From NCBI GenBank assembly GCA_002634385.1, contig NSJL01000018.1:1-64000 (forward strand): a DNA stretch of 64,000 bases, given 5' to 3'. Both the position numbers and the translations under genes were made by a program. The stretch's first letter is position 1. Each line of letters opens with the position of its first letter. The notes under the pieces are model-generated. The model was not told the DNA's origin and searched no databases. It was given only the letters and a program-made list of their open reading frames with translations. Shown here piece by piece: positions 8,646 to 16,442 of the stretch. This DNA is from Nitrospira sp. (lineage in GTDB: Bacteria > Nitrospirota > Thermodesulfovibrionia > Thermodesulfovibrionales > Dissulfurispiraceae).

Positions 8646-8804
8646 GAGTGACAGGGGAGCAGTCCGAAAAATGGGGTCAGTTGAGCAGATCTTTTACAAC
8701 CGGAGAAATGAGTATGGCAGACCAGGTTCCAGGAAGTTCTGAGCAAGCTCTTTGCATCCCTCTTCTCAGGCTATCTCCTGCTCACCGCAGACGGAAATCT
8801 CTCC

Positions 8805-9152
8805 CTAGACAGCAGGCTCTCCCTCATCGCCTTCGGGCTCTCTATCCGGAGTGACTATGGCCTGAGAGCCTTCCATCTCGGCCTTCGCCTCGGCAGCCAC
8901 TTCCTTTAGCGTTGCGCTGACACTGGCGATCACTCCCGATGCTGTCCCGTAGAGCATAAAACCTCCCTTTATTGCCGCTTTTGCCAGAGGCCGTACCGTC
9001 CGCGCCAGAACGGAAGCAGCAGCCGGCGCAACAACCAGCGCGCCGATACCGACAGCGAGGCCGGTGAAAATATTACCCTTCAATCCATGTCCGAGCAGTC
9101 CCATAGCTGCACCTCCCCCTACTTGCACAAGGTTAATGATCCTGTACTTCAA
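8805..9152 (-). CDS. Small membrane-associated protein resembling DUF5132
   Basis: 115 residues. The first 60 are glycine- and alanine-rich and hydrophobic (GLLGHGLKGNIFTGLAVGIGALVVAPA), suggesting one or two membrane segments, followed by VRPLAKAAIKGGFMLYGTASG and an acidic helix KEVAAEAKAEME. This layout matches DUF5132-type proteins as I know them; their function is not established. It is flanked by gene fragments on both sides and has no obvious operon partner. The plus-strand stretch between 8646 and 8804 contains no supported gene. Confidence 0.6.
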   Translation of the reverse strand: MKYRIINLVQVGGGAAMGLLGHGLKGNIFTGLAVGIGALVVAPAAASVLARTVRPLAKAAIKGGFMLYGTASGVIASVSATLKEVAAEAKAEMEGSQAIVTPDREPEGDEGEPAV

Positions 9153-9344
9153 TTGTAGCGCTCCTGTCGAGAAATGAAAACAGCGGCTGGTCCGAAAGGC
9201 TCCAACAGAATACCCGCGCCTGGCGCCGCTTCCCCTTCCGGCCCGCTGCCATACCGTTTGCCGCTGTCGTCTTTTAAAAGTGGCACATTGTGGGTACCTG
9301 TCAAATAATATCAGCTTTGAAACACGGCATAGTTTGTAGGATTC

Positions 9345-9596
9345 TTGAAACTTCTGGCTCTACAGGCATTTGTGCGGGATATTGCCACTGATCCGGATGA
9401 CCGGGCGATCATCAGTGCAGTTACCGCCATGGCACAGAAAATGAAACTCAAAGTTATTGCCGAAGGAGTAGAGACCGGGGAGCAATTGGAGTTTCTCCTC
9501 TCCGCAGGATACCATGAGGTGCAGGGCCACCTCTTCAGTAAGCCCCTGCCTGCGGAGGAGTTCAGAAAACTGATAATGAACGGTAAAGAGCGATAG
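9345..9596 (+). pseudogene. C-terminal fragment of an EAL-domain cyclic-di-GMP phosphodiesterase
   Basis: The frame encodes the last third of an EAL domain: AFVRDIATDPDDRAIISAVTAMAQKMKLKVIAEGVETGEQLEFL, then EVQGHLFSKPLPAEEF. The EAL motif itself and the first metal-binding residues are missing, and upstream DNA (9153-9344) gives no continuation in any frame. The fragment opens in frame with TTG at 9345 but has no ribosome-binding site. It is followed by an intact terminator, as a native gene end would be. Confidence 0.88.
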
Positions 9597-9624
9597 CGGC
9601 CGGCACTTACGCTATATAAAAGCA

Positions 9625-9660
9625 AAAAGGCCTGTCCCTTTTGGAGCAGGCCTTTTCTCT
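9625..9660 (+). terminator. Rho-independent terminator
   Basis: Arms AAAAGGCCTG (9625-9634) and CAGGCCTTTT (9647-9656) with a 12-nt loop form a perfect 10-bp stem ending in a T run. It sits 28 bp after the EAL fragment and can act in both directions. The DNA from here to 9915 shows no further gene; it includes a C-run (9810s) and purine/pyrimidine-biased tracts. Confidence 0.85.
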
Positions 9661-9915
9661 ATCAAATGCTGCCACCACAGCAACCCCTCGTTCCTATTTT
9701 CATAGGACAGGTGGCTTTGTGCCATACAGTTACCTGTACTTTACCTTGATTGCAGTGGCAGTCTCGTCTTCTTGATTTAACCATATCACACTCCCGGAGG
9801 GCTGTCAATACCCCCCCCTTTTTTGCCTTTCCCCCTCTTCCGAATAGGTATGGACATAGTTACCTGGTAGGAGGGGAGGCGGAGAGGGGAAAAGAGGGAA
9901 AGAGAGGGATACGGA

Positions 9916-10659
9916 TTAACTGACGAGTGTCTTCAGGGTATCAATATTGCAGATGACGATTCTCCCCGACTCTTCGGAGATCAGGCCTAACTTCTTGAAT
10001 TTACTCATTACCCGTATCGTGGTCGCCGTTGTGGTGCCGACCATCTCCGCAATGTCCTGTTTGGTAAGGCTGATGGTGATGGCGGCTCCGCCCCCGGCGA
10101 GCAGCTCTCCCGCCTTGAAGGCGAGCTTCACCAGCAATGCCGCAATGCGTGCCTCCACTTTTGCAAGGGCGATATTGGTGAGGGTGTCGTGGAGCTCATG
10201 TATCCGGTAGCCGAGGCTTGCAGTGAATTCATACAGGGTTGCGGGAAACCAGTCGATTATCTTGAGAAAGCTCTCCTGCGTAATCTTCAATACCTAGGAA
10301 TCCTCCATGGCAACAGCGTTGGAGAGATAGGGAATCCCTTTGAGGACGGGGAAGCTTCCGAAAATATGGGGCGGAGATATCAGTTCCAAGGTGATTTCTT
10401 TTCCGTCGTGGGATATCTTGGTGATCTTTACCTTGCCGCTGACAAGGAGGTAGAGCCATTCGGGGAGGGTGCCTTCCAGGAAAATACTCTCTTTTTTCCT
10501 GAACTTCTCCAGGACAACATGCTCTTGGATCTCTCGCAGCTCCTCGTCGGAGAGAGAGGAAAAGATGGGCAGGTTCTTCAGGCCCTGTATATCGTACCCT
10601 TTATTTCTTCCCACAGGTCGTCTGAGTTGTGCTCGGTCCCCTTTCCTAAATTCTAGCAC
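9916..10659 (-). pseudogene. Crp/Fnr-family regulator interrupted by one in-frame amber codon
   Basis: Reading leftward from 10659, 121 codons encode a cyclic-nucleotide-binding-like N-terminal half (LKNLPIFSSLSDEELREI, YLLVSGKVKITKISHDGKEITLELI, FGSFPVLKG). A TAG at 10296-10294 stops it after AMEDS, and the same frame then continues as VLKITQESFLKIIDWFP through the dimer helix and the winged helix (LTKQDIAEMVGTTTATTIRVMSKFKKLGLI) to 9916. Without the TAG the product would be 247 codons, the normal length. A single base change from CAG or GAG explains it. There is no N-terminal cysteine cluster, so it is not an oxygen-sensing FNR proper. A TTG just after the TAG could restart the DNA-binding half. 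Confidence 0.9.
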
Positions 10660-10773
10660 ACAAGGGGAGAATCGGGTGCTTTACCATGGCAGTACCGGAC
10701 CTTACCGATGCCGGCTCATTTTACAAATTCCCGGGACTGCAGGGCAAGCATTTCGGGAGGCGCTTTTCTCCGC

Positions 10774-13194
10774 TTATTCCACTTGCCTCCCTTTCTCCCT
10801 CCCTGTGTCCCTGCTCACCAGCTCTTCCATGGAGAGGGTCTCGTCCGCCAGGGCGACCACTTCCGGGGTGTGGGAGATAAAGAATTCCCTCTCGTACTCT
10901 CCAAGCTCCAGCACCCGTCTTTTTATGCGGATGAAATCCTTTTTCTTCTCTGCATCGAGACCTCCGTCCTCCTCGTCCGTGAAGAGCGTGCCAAAGGGGA
11001 TACCGCTTCTCCGGGCGTTGAAGATGCAGAGGGCGTTTTTTACCGCGGCTTCGATCAGGATCTTTTCTCCGCCGGACATGGACTTAAGGGATTTCTGCTC
11101 GTTCCGTTCCGCGTCAAAGACCACGATATCGAAGATCTCTTTCGTACCGTTGCCCCTTGCCTTGTCGCCCTGCGTATCGATCCGTACGGAGAAACGTCCG
11201 CCGAAGCAGGTGTGGATCAGGTCGTTGGTGATTCCTGCTACGGTGGGACCCGCATCGTCGATTTCGAGGGCGATCAGCCCGTCATTGCCGAGGGCCTTTT
11301 CGAGGAAGGCCCATTCCGCGATATCCGTATTTACCTTTTCGATCTCCATATCCACTGCTTTCATGCGCTTCCCTGCAACGGCCGCCTGCCGGAGCTCCTC
11401 CTGTACCCTTCCCCGCATTTCGAAGAGCTGCATCTGCTCCGTCCGCGATGCAACAATGCGCCGCATGATCGTTTCGATGAGGCGCTGCGCCTTTTCCCGT
11501 TCCTCTTCGAGTCCTTGAGAGGCTTTCAGGGAATCGAGCTCCTTTTTAAGAGAATCCCTCTCCCTTTCGAGGAGCGTTACTTCCTTCCGGAGGCTCTCCA
11601 GTGCCTTGCTCCCCTCCTCAAGGAGCTCCCTTTCCTCCTGCTCGAGGAAGGGAAGCGCCCTTTCCACCGCCTCTGCTTCGGGGAGTTTCTTCGCTTTCTC
11701 ACGGAGGAGAAGCAGTTTCTTTTCGAAATCCGCCAGCGTCTTTTTTGCCGTTTCTCTTCCGTCAAGACACCTTTTTGCCTCGGATTCGAGCTCTTGCTTC
11801 CGGGAGACCGTTTTCTCAAGGGCTGCGATCTGTTCCTCAAGGCGCTCCTCGGAGGGATCCTCCCTGTTCAGCTCGCGAAGGCGTTGCCGGAGGACGGGCA
11901 AGGAGGCGCTCTCCGCAACCGCACTTCTTACGAAAGGGCATTCCGCGGCAAAAGCGGATGCGGGAGCCCGCCTTTCTCCGCAGGGCACCTCTTTGAGCTT
12001 CTTCTCCGCCTCCTCTGCATGCCGGATGCTCTGCTTCAGCATCTCCTTTGTATGGGCGCGACGGAGACGGAGGGTGTCGAGCTGCTTTCCGACCTCCTTC
12101 ACCTTTGTTTCGGTCCGTGCGATTTTGGTGAGGTGCGCAGAGTAGGCAATGTACCGGCTATCGAGCTCCTCCTGTTCCGCCCTGAGTGCTTCGAGGGCCT
12201 GAAGAACGGAAGACTCTTCCTGTGCGGCATTCCGGAGAATAGGGGCGGACTCTGCGATTTTCCGGGTTTCGCGCAGCTTTACGGAAATGGCGCGATACTT
12301 GTCGCTGTAGTATTCTTCTTTATGCCGAAGCCGGGAGCCGAGATCATGTATCCTCTCCTCCTTTTCTCCGATATTCCTCAGCAGGTGCTCCCTGTTCCTC
12401 TCGCTGTCGTGCTGGAGCGTTATCCGGACCTCAAGGGTTTTGACCTGCTCCCGGAGGGAGTGTATCTCTTCCTCGGAGGTCCTGATAGAGCTTTCGAGCT
12501 CTGCGAGCTTCTTTTCGATGTCAGCCCGCTCACTCCTTTTCCTTGCAGCGGCGGACACGGTCTCTTCAAGTCCCTTTCTCTCCTGCCGGAGCTTTGCGAG
12601 GGCGCCAAGGAGGGCATCCTTGCGCTCCCTGGACAGCTCCGCTTTCTTTTTGAGGTCCTCCACGTCGAGGAGCTCCGTGAAGATCTCCTTCATCTCCCCT
12701 TTTGTGTAGCCGCTCAGTTCCCGGGCCCTCTGGTGGCGGTACACATAGGTAAAGAACCCCCGGGGGCTCCCGAGGAGCTCACGCACGGCCCTGTCATACT
12801 CGTCGAGCTTTCCGTCCTCCGTGTTGCCGTAGGGGAACCATTCTCCCCCTTCCTCGCGGTACAGGTAGGCCTCCTGGCCCTTCCTCTCGGCATCGATGAC
12901 GACCACGCTCCTGAACATGCGCTCTCCCACAAGGAACTCCAGCTCCTTGCGGGCATCGGTGCCGTAGGTCTCGCTGTAGAAGCTGAACGACCTCTCTGTG
13001 TAGTCTCCGGCCCGGTAGGGCATGATCCGGTACGGGTGCAGATTGTCGAGGAGCGTCGTCTTTCCGCTTCCGATGGGACCGGTTATCGCCACCAGCCCCT
13101 TCGGAAGACGGGAAAGATCGAGCTCGATCTCGTCAACGTCCCACGCGGATCTGATACCCTTGAAACCTTTCAGGCGCACTTTCAGCGGTATCAC
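10774..13194 (-). CDS. sbcC: SbcC/Rad50-like coiled-coil ATPase
   Basis: 806 residues; SMC-like partner of the SbcD nuclease, opening DNA ends and hairpins for repair. Walker A is GPIGSGKTT at residues 39-47; two long coiled-coil arms follow; the signature KSMSGGEKILIEAAVKNAL and Walker B region TLFTDEEDGGLDAEK are near the C-terminus. At the centre, where Rad50/SbcC has a CxxC zinc hook, this protein has two cysteines about 15 residues apart (VPCGERR...AAECPF), so the hook is atypical. The protein is also shorter than E. coli SbcC (just over 1000 residues). It starts with GTG at 13194, overlapping the stop of the SbcD-like gene by 4 bp, which indicates translational coupling. Confidence 0.85.
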   Translation of the reverse strand: MIPLKVRLKGFKGIRSAWDVDEIELDLSRLPKGLVAITGPIGSGKTTLLDNLHPYRIMPYRAGDYTERSFSFYSETYGTDARKELEFLVGERMFRSVVVIDAERKGQEAYLYREEGGEWFPYGNTEDGKLDEYDRAVRELLGSPRGFFTYVYRHQRARELSGYTKGEMKEIFTELLDVEDLKKKAELSRERKDALLGALAKLRQERKGLEETVSAAARKRSERADIEKKLAELESSIRTSEEEIHSLREQVKTLEVRITLQHDSERNREHLLRNIGEKEERIHDLGSRLRHKEEYYSDKYRAISVKLRETRKIAESAPILRNAAQEESSVLQALEALRAEQEELDSRYIAYSAHLTKIARTETKVKEVGKQLDTLRLRRAHTKEMLKQSIRHAEEAEKKLKEVPCGERRAPASAFAAECPFVRSAVAESASLPVLRQRLRELNREDPSEERLEEQIAALEKTVSRKQELESEAKRCLDGRETAKKTLADFEKKLLLLREKAKKLPEAEAVERALPFLEQEERELLEEGSKALESLRKEVTLLERERDSLKKELDSLKASQGLEEEREKAQRLIETIMRRIVASRTEQMQLFEMRGRVQEELRQAAVAGKRMKAVDMEIEKVNTDIAEWAFLEKALGNDGLIALEIDDAGPTVAGITNDLIHTCFGGRFSVRIDTQGDKARGNGTKEIFDIVVFDAERNEQKSLKSMSGGEKILIEAAVKNALCIFNARRSGIPFGTLFTDEEDGGLDAEKKKDFIRIKRRVLELGEYEREFFISHTPEVVALADETLSMEELVSRDTGREKGRQVE

Positions 13195-14969
13195 GTCTCC
13201 TCCGTCTGCGCTTCCGGGGAAGGGGAGGGGGAGGAGGAGGGTGCTCCCGCATCGTTCCTCCCCTGGAGCTCTGCCAGCTTCGAAAGGATTCCTTCCGTCA
13301 GGACCACCCCGTTGATTTCGGCGTACCTTCCCAATTTTTCCTCGATGGTGCGTGCCTGTGAGATGCCCGCAGCGCGCACCCTATGCTGGGGGATCACCGA
13401 CCGCTCGAACCTGACCTCCAATGCCCCCCTTCTTCTAAGCTCTCTTTCCAGCGCTTTCTCGTCGATGGAGGCTACCTCCTCCTGCCTGACCCGGTATTTG
13501 ATACGCACCCATCCGGCGGGGAGTGTTTCGGGAAGAAGAGAGGGGTCCGGCAGTGCATCAAATTCGAAGGTGACGCGGGGTCTCGTGGGTATCCCGACAA
13601 AACGCGACAGAAGACCTTCGCGGGAAAACTCGTGTACCCAGAAGCCCTTTTCCTCCTCCTCGCCGTAATTGAGCCGCGTAATCGAACCGGAATAGAAGAT
13701 GTCGTCCCAGTACTGCATTTTATGGATATGGCCGAGGAGGATGAGATCCGCCCCTGCATGCCGCAGATCCCCGGTGCCGATCTCCAGTGTCTTCCCCATC
13801 ATGTGCTGGCCGGTGCTCGAGACAGAGCCCCTTACCGTAAGGTGCCCCGCCATGATGACCGGGATTCCCGCTTCCCGTGCCGTTGAGGAGAGGTCGCCCC
13901 AGAAGGAGAGCGTATCCCTGAGCAGGTCGGCGGCATCCGCTCTGTTGTCCCGCCTCTGTCCAGGAAGGGGGTCCTGCGTCCGGGTAAAGAGACCTGCCTT
14001 ACTCACCGGGGGGATGGCGTACAGGAGCGCATCCAGGGTATCCACCTCCTCAATGCCGGTGAATTCCCCGTCCCGGAACCCCACGCTTCCGATACTGTCC
14101 ATGACGCAGACAGGATGCCGCGCCCCGATACGGGAGAAGACCTCTATGGTGAGGCCGTCGTGATCGGAGGTCCCCTGGAGCACAAGAACGGGAGCGATAT
14201 CGGCAAGGGACTTTATGAAAGAGACCGCTTCGCGGAAAGCGGGGGTATCATAATACTGCCTCTCGTCAAGGAGGTCGCCTGCCGAGATGATGAGGTGCGG
14301 CATGCCGTATTTTGCTCTCTCAATGATAAAGGCGGCGCTCTTCCTGGTCTCCTCCAGGTCCCTGTCCCTGAAGTGCTCGTCCGCCACATGGAGGACCCTG
14401 AGGGTTCGGGTTCCCCCCCGGTACGTGCGGGAGCGTACTACCAGACCGCATGAAAGGTTTCCCGTGGAATCCGGCGGAGCACCTGCCGGAAACGAGGTGA
14501 TGCTGTATCCCATAGAGAGGATGAGCCCCTCTGCCTGGGGCTTCAGCTCGTCGGGCAGGGAGCTGTAGTGGTCGATCAGGACATCCACCCTTTCCTGAGT
14601 ATTTTCGATATCCTTCATGAACGCAGTCCAGAAGGAAACCGCCTCCCGGGTGTTTCCCACCGGCGGGAGGGTGAATTCCTTGACGAGCCCCGACCACGAA
14701 AGGCGCCGGCGTCGGGCCTTGAGCCTCTCGAAGCCCCTCTCTCCGCCGATTGCCTGGTATACCCGGTAGACCTGCGGCAGGAAATCGGGGGGAACGGGGC
14801 AGCCTTTTTTTGCGAGGGCAATGGCAAGACCGGAGAGCTTTTCCTCTCCCTCTCCGTTGTACCGCGCATGGAGGATCTTGCCCAACCGGATGTTCGTGTG
14901 GGCCACCTCCATAATTCCCTCGGATCGCTCCTGCAAGAGCTGTTTCAGTTTCTCGATAAAATCAGACAT
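13191..14969 (-). CDS. sbcD: SbcD/Mre11-like nuclease with a long N-terminal extension
   Basis: 592 residues, against about 400 for usual SbcD. The metallophosphoesterase core begins only near residue 190: RVLHVADEHFRD, LIISAGDLLDERQY, a third motif reading GTSDHD where GNHD is usual, then MAGHLTV and LLGHIHKMQ. The first 185 residues are helical (EVAHTNIRLGKILHARYNG, YRVYQAIGGERGFERLKARRRR) and belong to no family I recognise; they may bind DNA or a partner. The altered third motif changes a metal-ligand neighbourhood and could affect activity. The gene is 25 bp downstream of the annealing-protein gene and overlaps sbcC, so the three form one transcription unit. Confidence 0.8.
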   Translation of the reverse strand: MSDFIEKLKQLLQERSEGIMEVAHTNIRLGKILHARYNGEGEEKLSGLAIALAKKGCPVPPDFLPQVYRVYQAIGGERGFERLKARRRRLSWSGLVKEFTLPPVGNTREAVSFWTAFMKDIENTQERVDVLIDHYSSLPDELKPQAEGLILSMGYSITSFPAGAPPDSTGNLSCGLVVRSRTYRGGTRTLRVLHVADEHFRDRDLEETRKSAAFIIERAKYGMPHLIISAGDLLDERQYYDTPAFREAVSFIKSLADIAPVLVLQGTSDHDGLTIEVFSRIGARHPVCVMDSIGSVGFRDGEFTGIEEVDTLDALLYAIPPVSKAGLFTRTQDPLPGQRRDNRADAADLLRDTLSFWGDLSSTAREAGIPVIMAGHLTVRGSVSSTGQHMMGKTLEIGTGDLRHAGADLILLGHIHKMQYWDDIFYSGSITRLNYGEEEEKGFWVHEFSREGLLSRFVGIPTRPRVTFEFDALPDPSLLPETLPAGWVRIKYRVRQEEVASIDEKALERELRRRGALEVRFERSVIPQHRVRAAGISQARTIEEKLGRYAEINGVVLTEGILSKLAELQGRNDAGAPSSSPSPSPEAQTEET

Positions 14970-14994
14970 GCTTGCTAGTGGCTACCGGCATCGG

Positions 14995-15846
14995 TTACTT
15001 TTGCTTCTGCAGATGATCGATAAGAGCGCTCGCCTGCCCTTTCGTCAGCTCCTTGAGGGATTCAATCGCCATGAACTCCAGGCCGAGGCTGAGGTCGAGG
15101 AACTTGTTGGCTTCAACGATCATCGCCTCCTCCTCGTATCCTTTGCTTCTCATTATGGCGAAGATCGCCTTTATCTGTGCCTCCGTGGCCGGTGCATTCG
15201 GTTCTCTTATCGTGCCTCCGCTCTTTGCCTGCGGCTGCTTGAGGGGAGGTCGCGGTGAGTTGCTGGCCGGTTTGCCGCGGTCGAAAAGCTCCTCGGGCAT
15301 ATCTTCGATATCCTGCGTGAAGATATCCGAAGCGGCGGTGGAGGTAAGAACGGCATCAACCAGGGCTCTCTTTTTTGCCATCTTGAGGATGGTATTCGCG
15401 AGCTCATAAGGGTTGGTCCTTACCTGCCTGAGCTGCCGGTCGCGGGAGTACTTGATGCGCCGCTGCGTTTCGGGAGTCGCCTCCCACTCTTCATCGCCCG
15501 TCGCAAGCCTCCATTTGTACTTTTCCTCCTCACTCGAGCACTCACCCAGGCCGGCCCCGAAGAATATGCCGCTCCTGGTGGTGAGCCTGCATTTCACCCG
15601 GTAACGGATGATATCGTCATGCGAGAGGTCTACCACTTCCGGGTCGGCTGAAAGCCTGAAGAGAGCCATGATCTTTTCGGCCCCGGGCTTGAACAGGGTG
15701 GGCTTGTCCCCTGCACCGGGGATCTTTCCGTAATGCTGACCCTCCTGCATTACCGTGCGCATCACTTCCTGTATAAGGTTGATCTGTTCCCGTATATCTT
15801 GTGCGGTCAAAGGCTTCTCCTCATATACCGCCAACTCTGTATTCAT
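14995..15846 (-). CDS. Probable phage-type single-strand annealing/recombination protein
   Basis: 283 residues from ATG 15846, chosen because AAAGGAGGAGAAAG precedes it; longer frames upstream lack support. The N-terminal domain (INLIQEVMRTVMQEGQHYGKI, TLFKPGAEKIMALFRL, RCRLTT-like strand, NPYELANTILKMAKKRALVDAVL, ASDIFTQDIED) looks like phage recombination proteins, with the conserved AKKRALVDAVL helix; the C-terminal 60 residues (ATEAQIKAIFAIMRSKGYEEE ... LTKGQASALIDHLQ) form a small helical module seen at the ends of such proteins. This is recognition from memory, not a search. Its position upstream of SbcC/SbcD-like nuclease genes resembles RecE/RecT or lambda exo/beta pairs, where a nuclease exposes single strands and the annealing protein pairs them. 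Confidence 0.55.
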   Translation of the reverse strand: MNTELAVYEEKPLTAQDIREQINLIQEVMRTVMQEGQHYGKIPGAGDKPTLFKPGAEKIMALFRLSADPEVVDLSHDDIIRYRVKCRLTTRSGIFFGAGLGECSSEEEKYKWRLATGDEEWEATPETQRRIKYSRDRQLRQVRTNPYELANTILKMAKKRALVDAVLTSTAASDIFTQDIEDMPEELFDRGKPASNSPRPPLKQPQAKSGGTIREPNAPATEAQIKAIFAIMRSKGYEEEAMIVEANKFLDLSLGLEFMAIESLKELTKGQASALIDHLQKQK

Positions 15847-16243
15847 CTTTCTCCTCCTTTGATGATTCAGTGTTGTCTCTTTTATAAAGGCCCTTCTTTG
15901 CATACCCTTATAAGAGATAAAAGAGGGCAGGCATGCAAGCAGAGCGTGCACTATGCCGATCATTATGATGCCGGTGGATCTATCCGTGCTGTTCCGTGGC
16001 AGACACCGTGGGAAGAGAAGAGAGAATAGAGCAATAGAACTGGTGAAACAGGCAGAATACGGCAAGATCTATTATGACGCATTTGGCAGGCAAAACGCAA
16101 GTAGAAAGCGCATTATCGATCATAAGACATAGCAGGGAAAGCGGGATGCTCTCCCGGGGATACCGGACACACCGCGAATCCGCTGATCTATAGGAGAGAC
16201 GGGGGAGAGACAAAGCGGCATCTTCCCCCTGAAGAGAAAAATG

Positions 16244-16272
16244 TTGACTTCCGTCCGGTGAATACGTATCTT
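16244..16272 (+). promoter_or_regulatory. Predicted sigma-70 promoter of the diguanylate cyclase unit
   Basis: TTGACT at 16244-16249 and TATCTT at 16267-16272 are separated by 17 bp. Transcription would begin near 16279, at the first of three tandem 12-bp repeats. The 400 bp between this site and the start of the minus-strand annealing gene (15847-16243) carry its promoter but no other feature I can support. Confidence 0.5.
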
Positions 16273-16278
16273 GTTTAT

Positions 16279-16314
16279 CTTATGCTTTGGCTTATGCTTT
16301 GGCGTATACTTTGG
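16279..16314 (+). repeat. Three tandem 12-bp direct repeats in the leader
   Basis: CTTATGCTTTGG occurs twice exactly (16279-16290, 16291-16302) and a third time as CGTATACTTTGG (16303-16314). They start at the predicted transcription start and end 23 bp before a small leader ORF. Tandem repeats of this length phased by about one helical turn are typical of operator arrays, but they could equally be slippage products. Confidence 0.75.
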
Positions 16315-16337
16315 CCCGGGCTTCGGGAGGAGGTACC

Positions 16338-16442
16338 ATGGGTTTTACAGCAGCGTGGGATAGGGTAAATAAGGATGGAGCGCGCGGTGTCTTTGAGCGA
16401 GGGGATTCGGAAGGGAAGGGGGGCAGATGGACACTCAGATAA
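16338..16442 (+). CDS. Possible 34-residue leader peptide overlapping the cyclase start
   Basis: ATG 16338 is preceded by GGGAGGAGG, a stronger ribosome-binding site than that of the cyclase. The peptide begins MGFTAAWDRVNKDGAR and ends 13 bp inside the cyclase gene, in another frame (ATG 16427; TAA 16440-16442). This arrangement suits translational coupling, in which terminating ribosomes open the downstream start. No homologue is recognised. Confidence 0.4.
   Translation: MGFTAAWDRVNKDGARGVFERGDSEGKGGRWTLR

Noticed and set aside
8646-8804. Plus-strand stretch reading LFSGYLLLTADGNLSLDS with no start
   Set aside because: Short, without a start or ribosome-binding site, and it runs into the antisense of the DUF5132-like gene; no family recognised.
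9270-9300. TGGCAC as a sigma-54 promoter
   Set aside because: The GC element 10 bp downstream is missing (GGGTAC in place of TTGCW).
10708-13668. 986-codon plus-strand frame opposite the SbcC/SbcD-like genes
   Set aside because: It is antisense to two genes with clear motifs; leucine/proline/phenylalanine-rich composition and no recognisable domain mark it as a shadow of GC-rich coding DNA.
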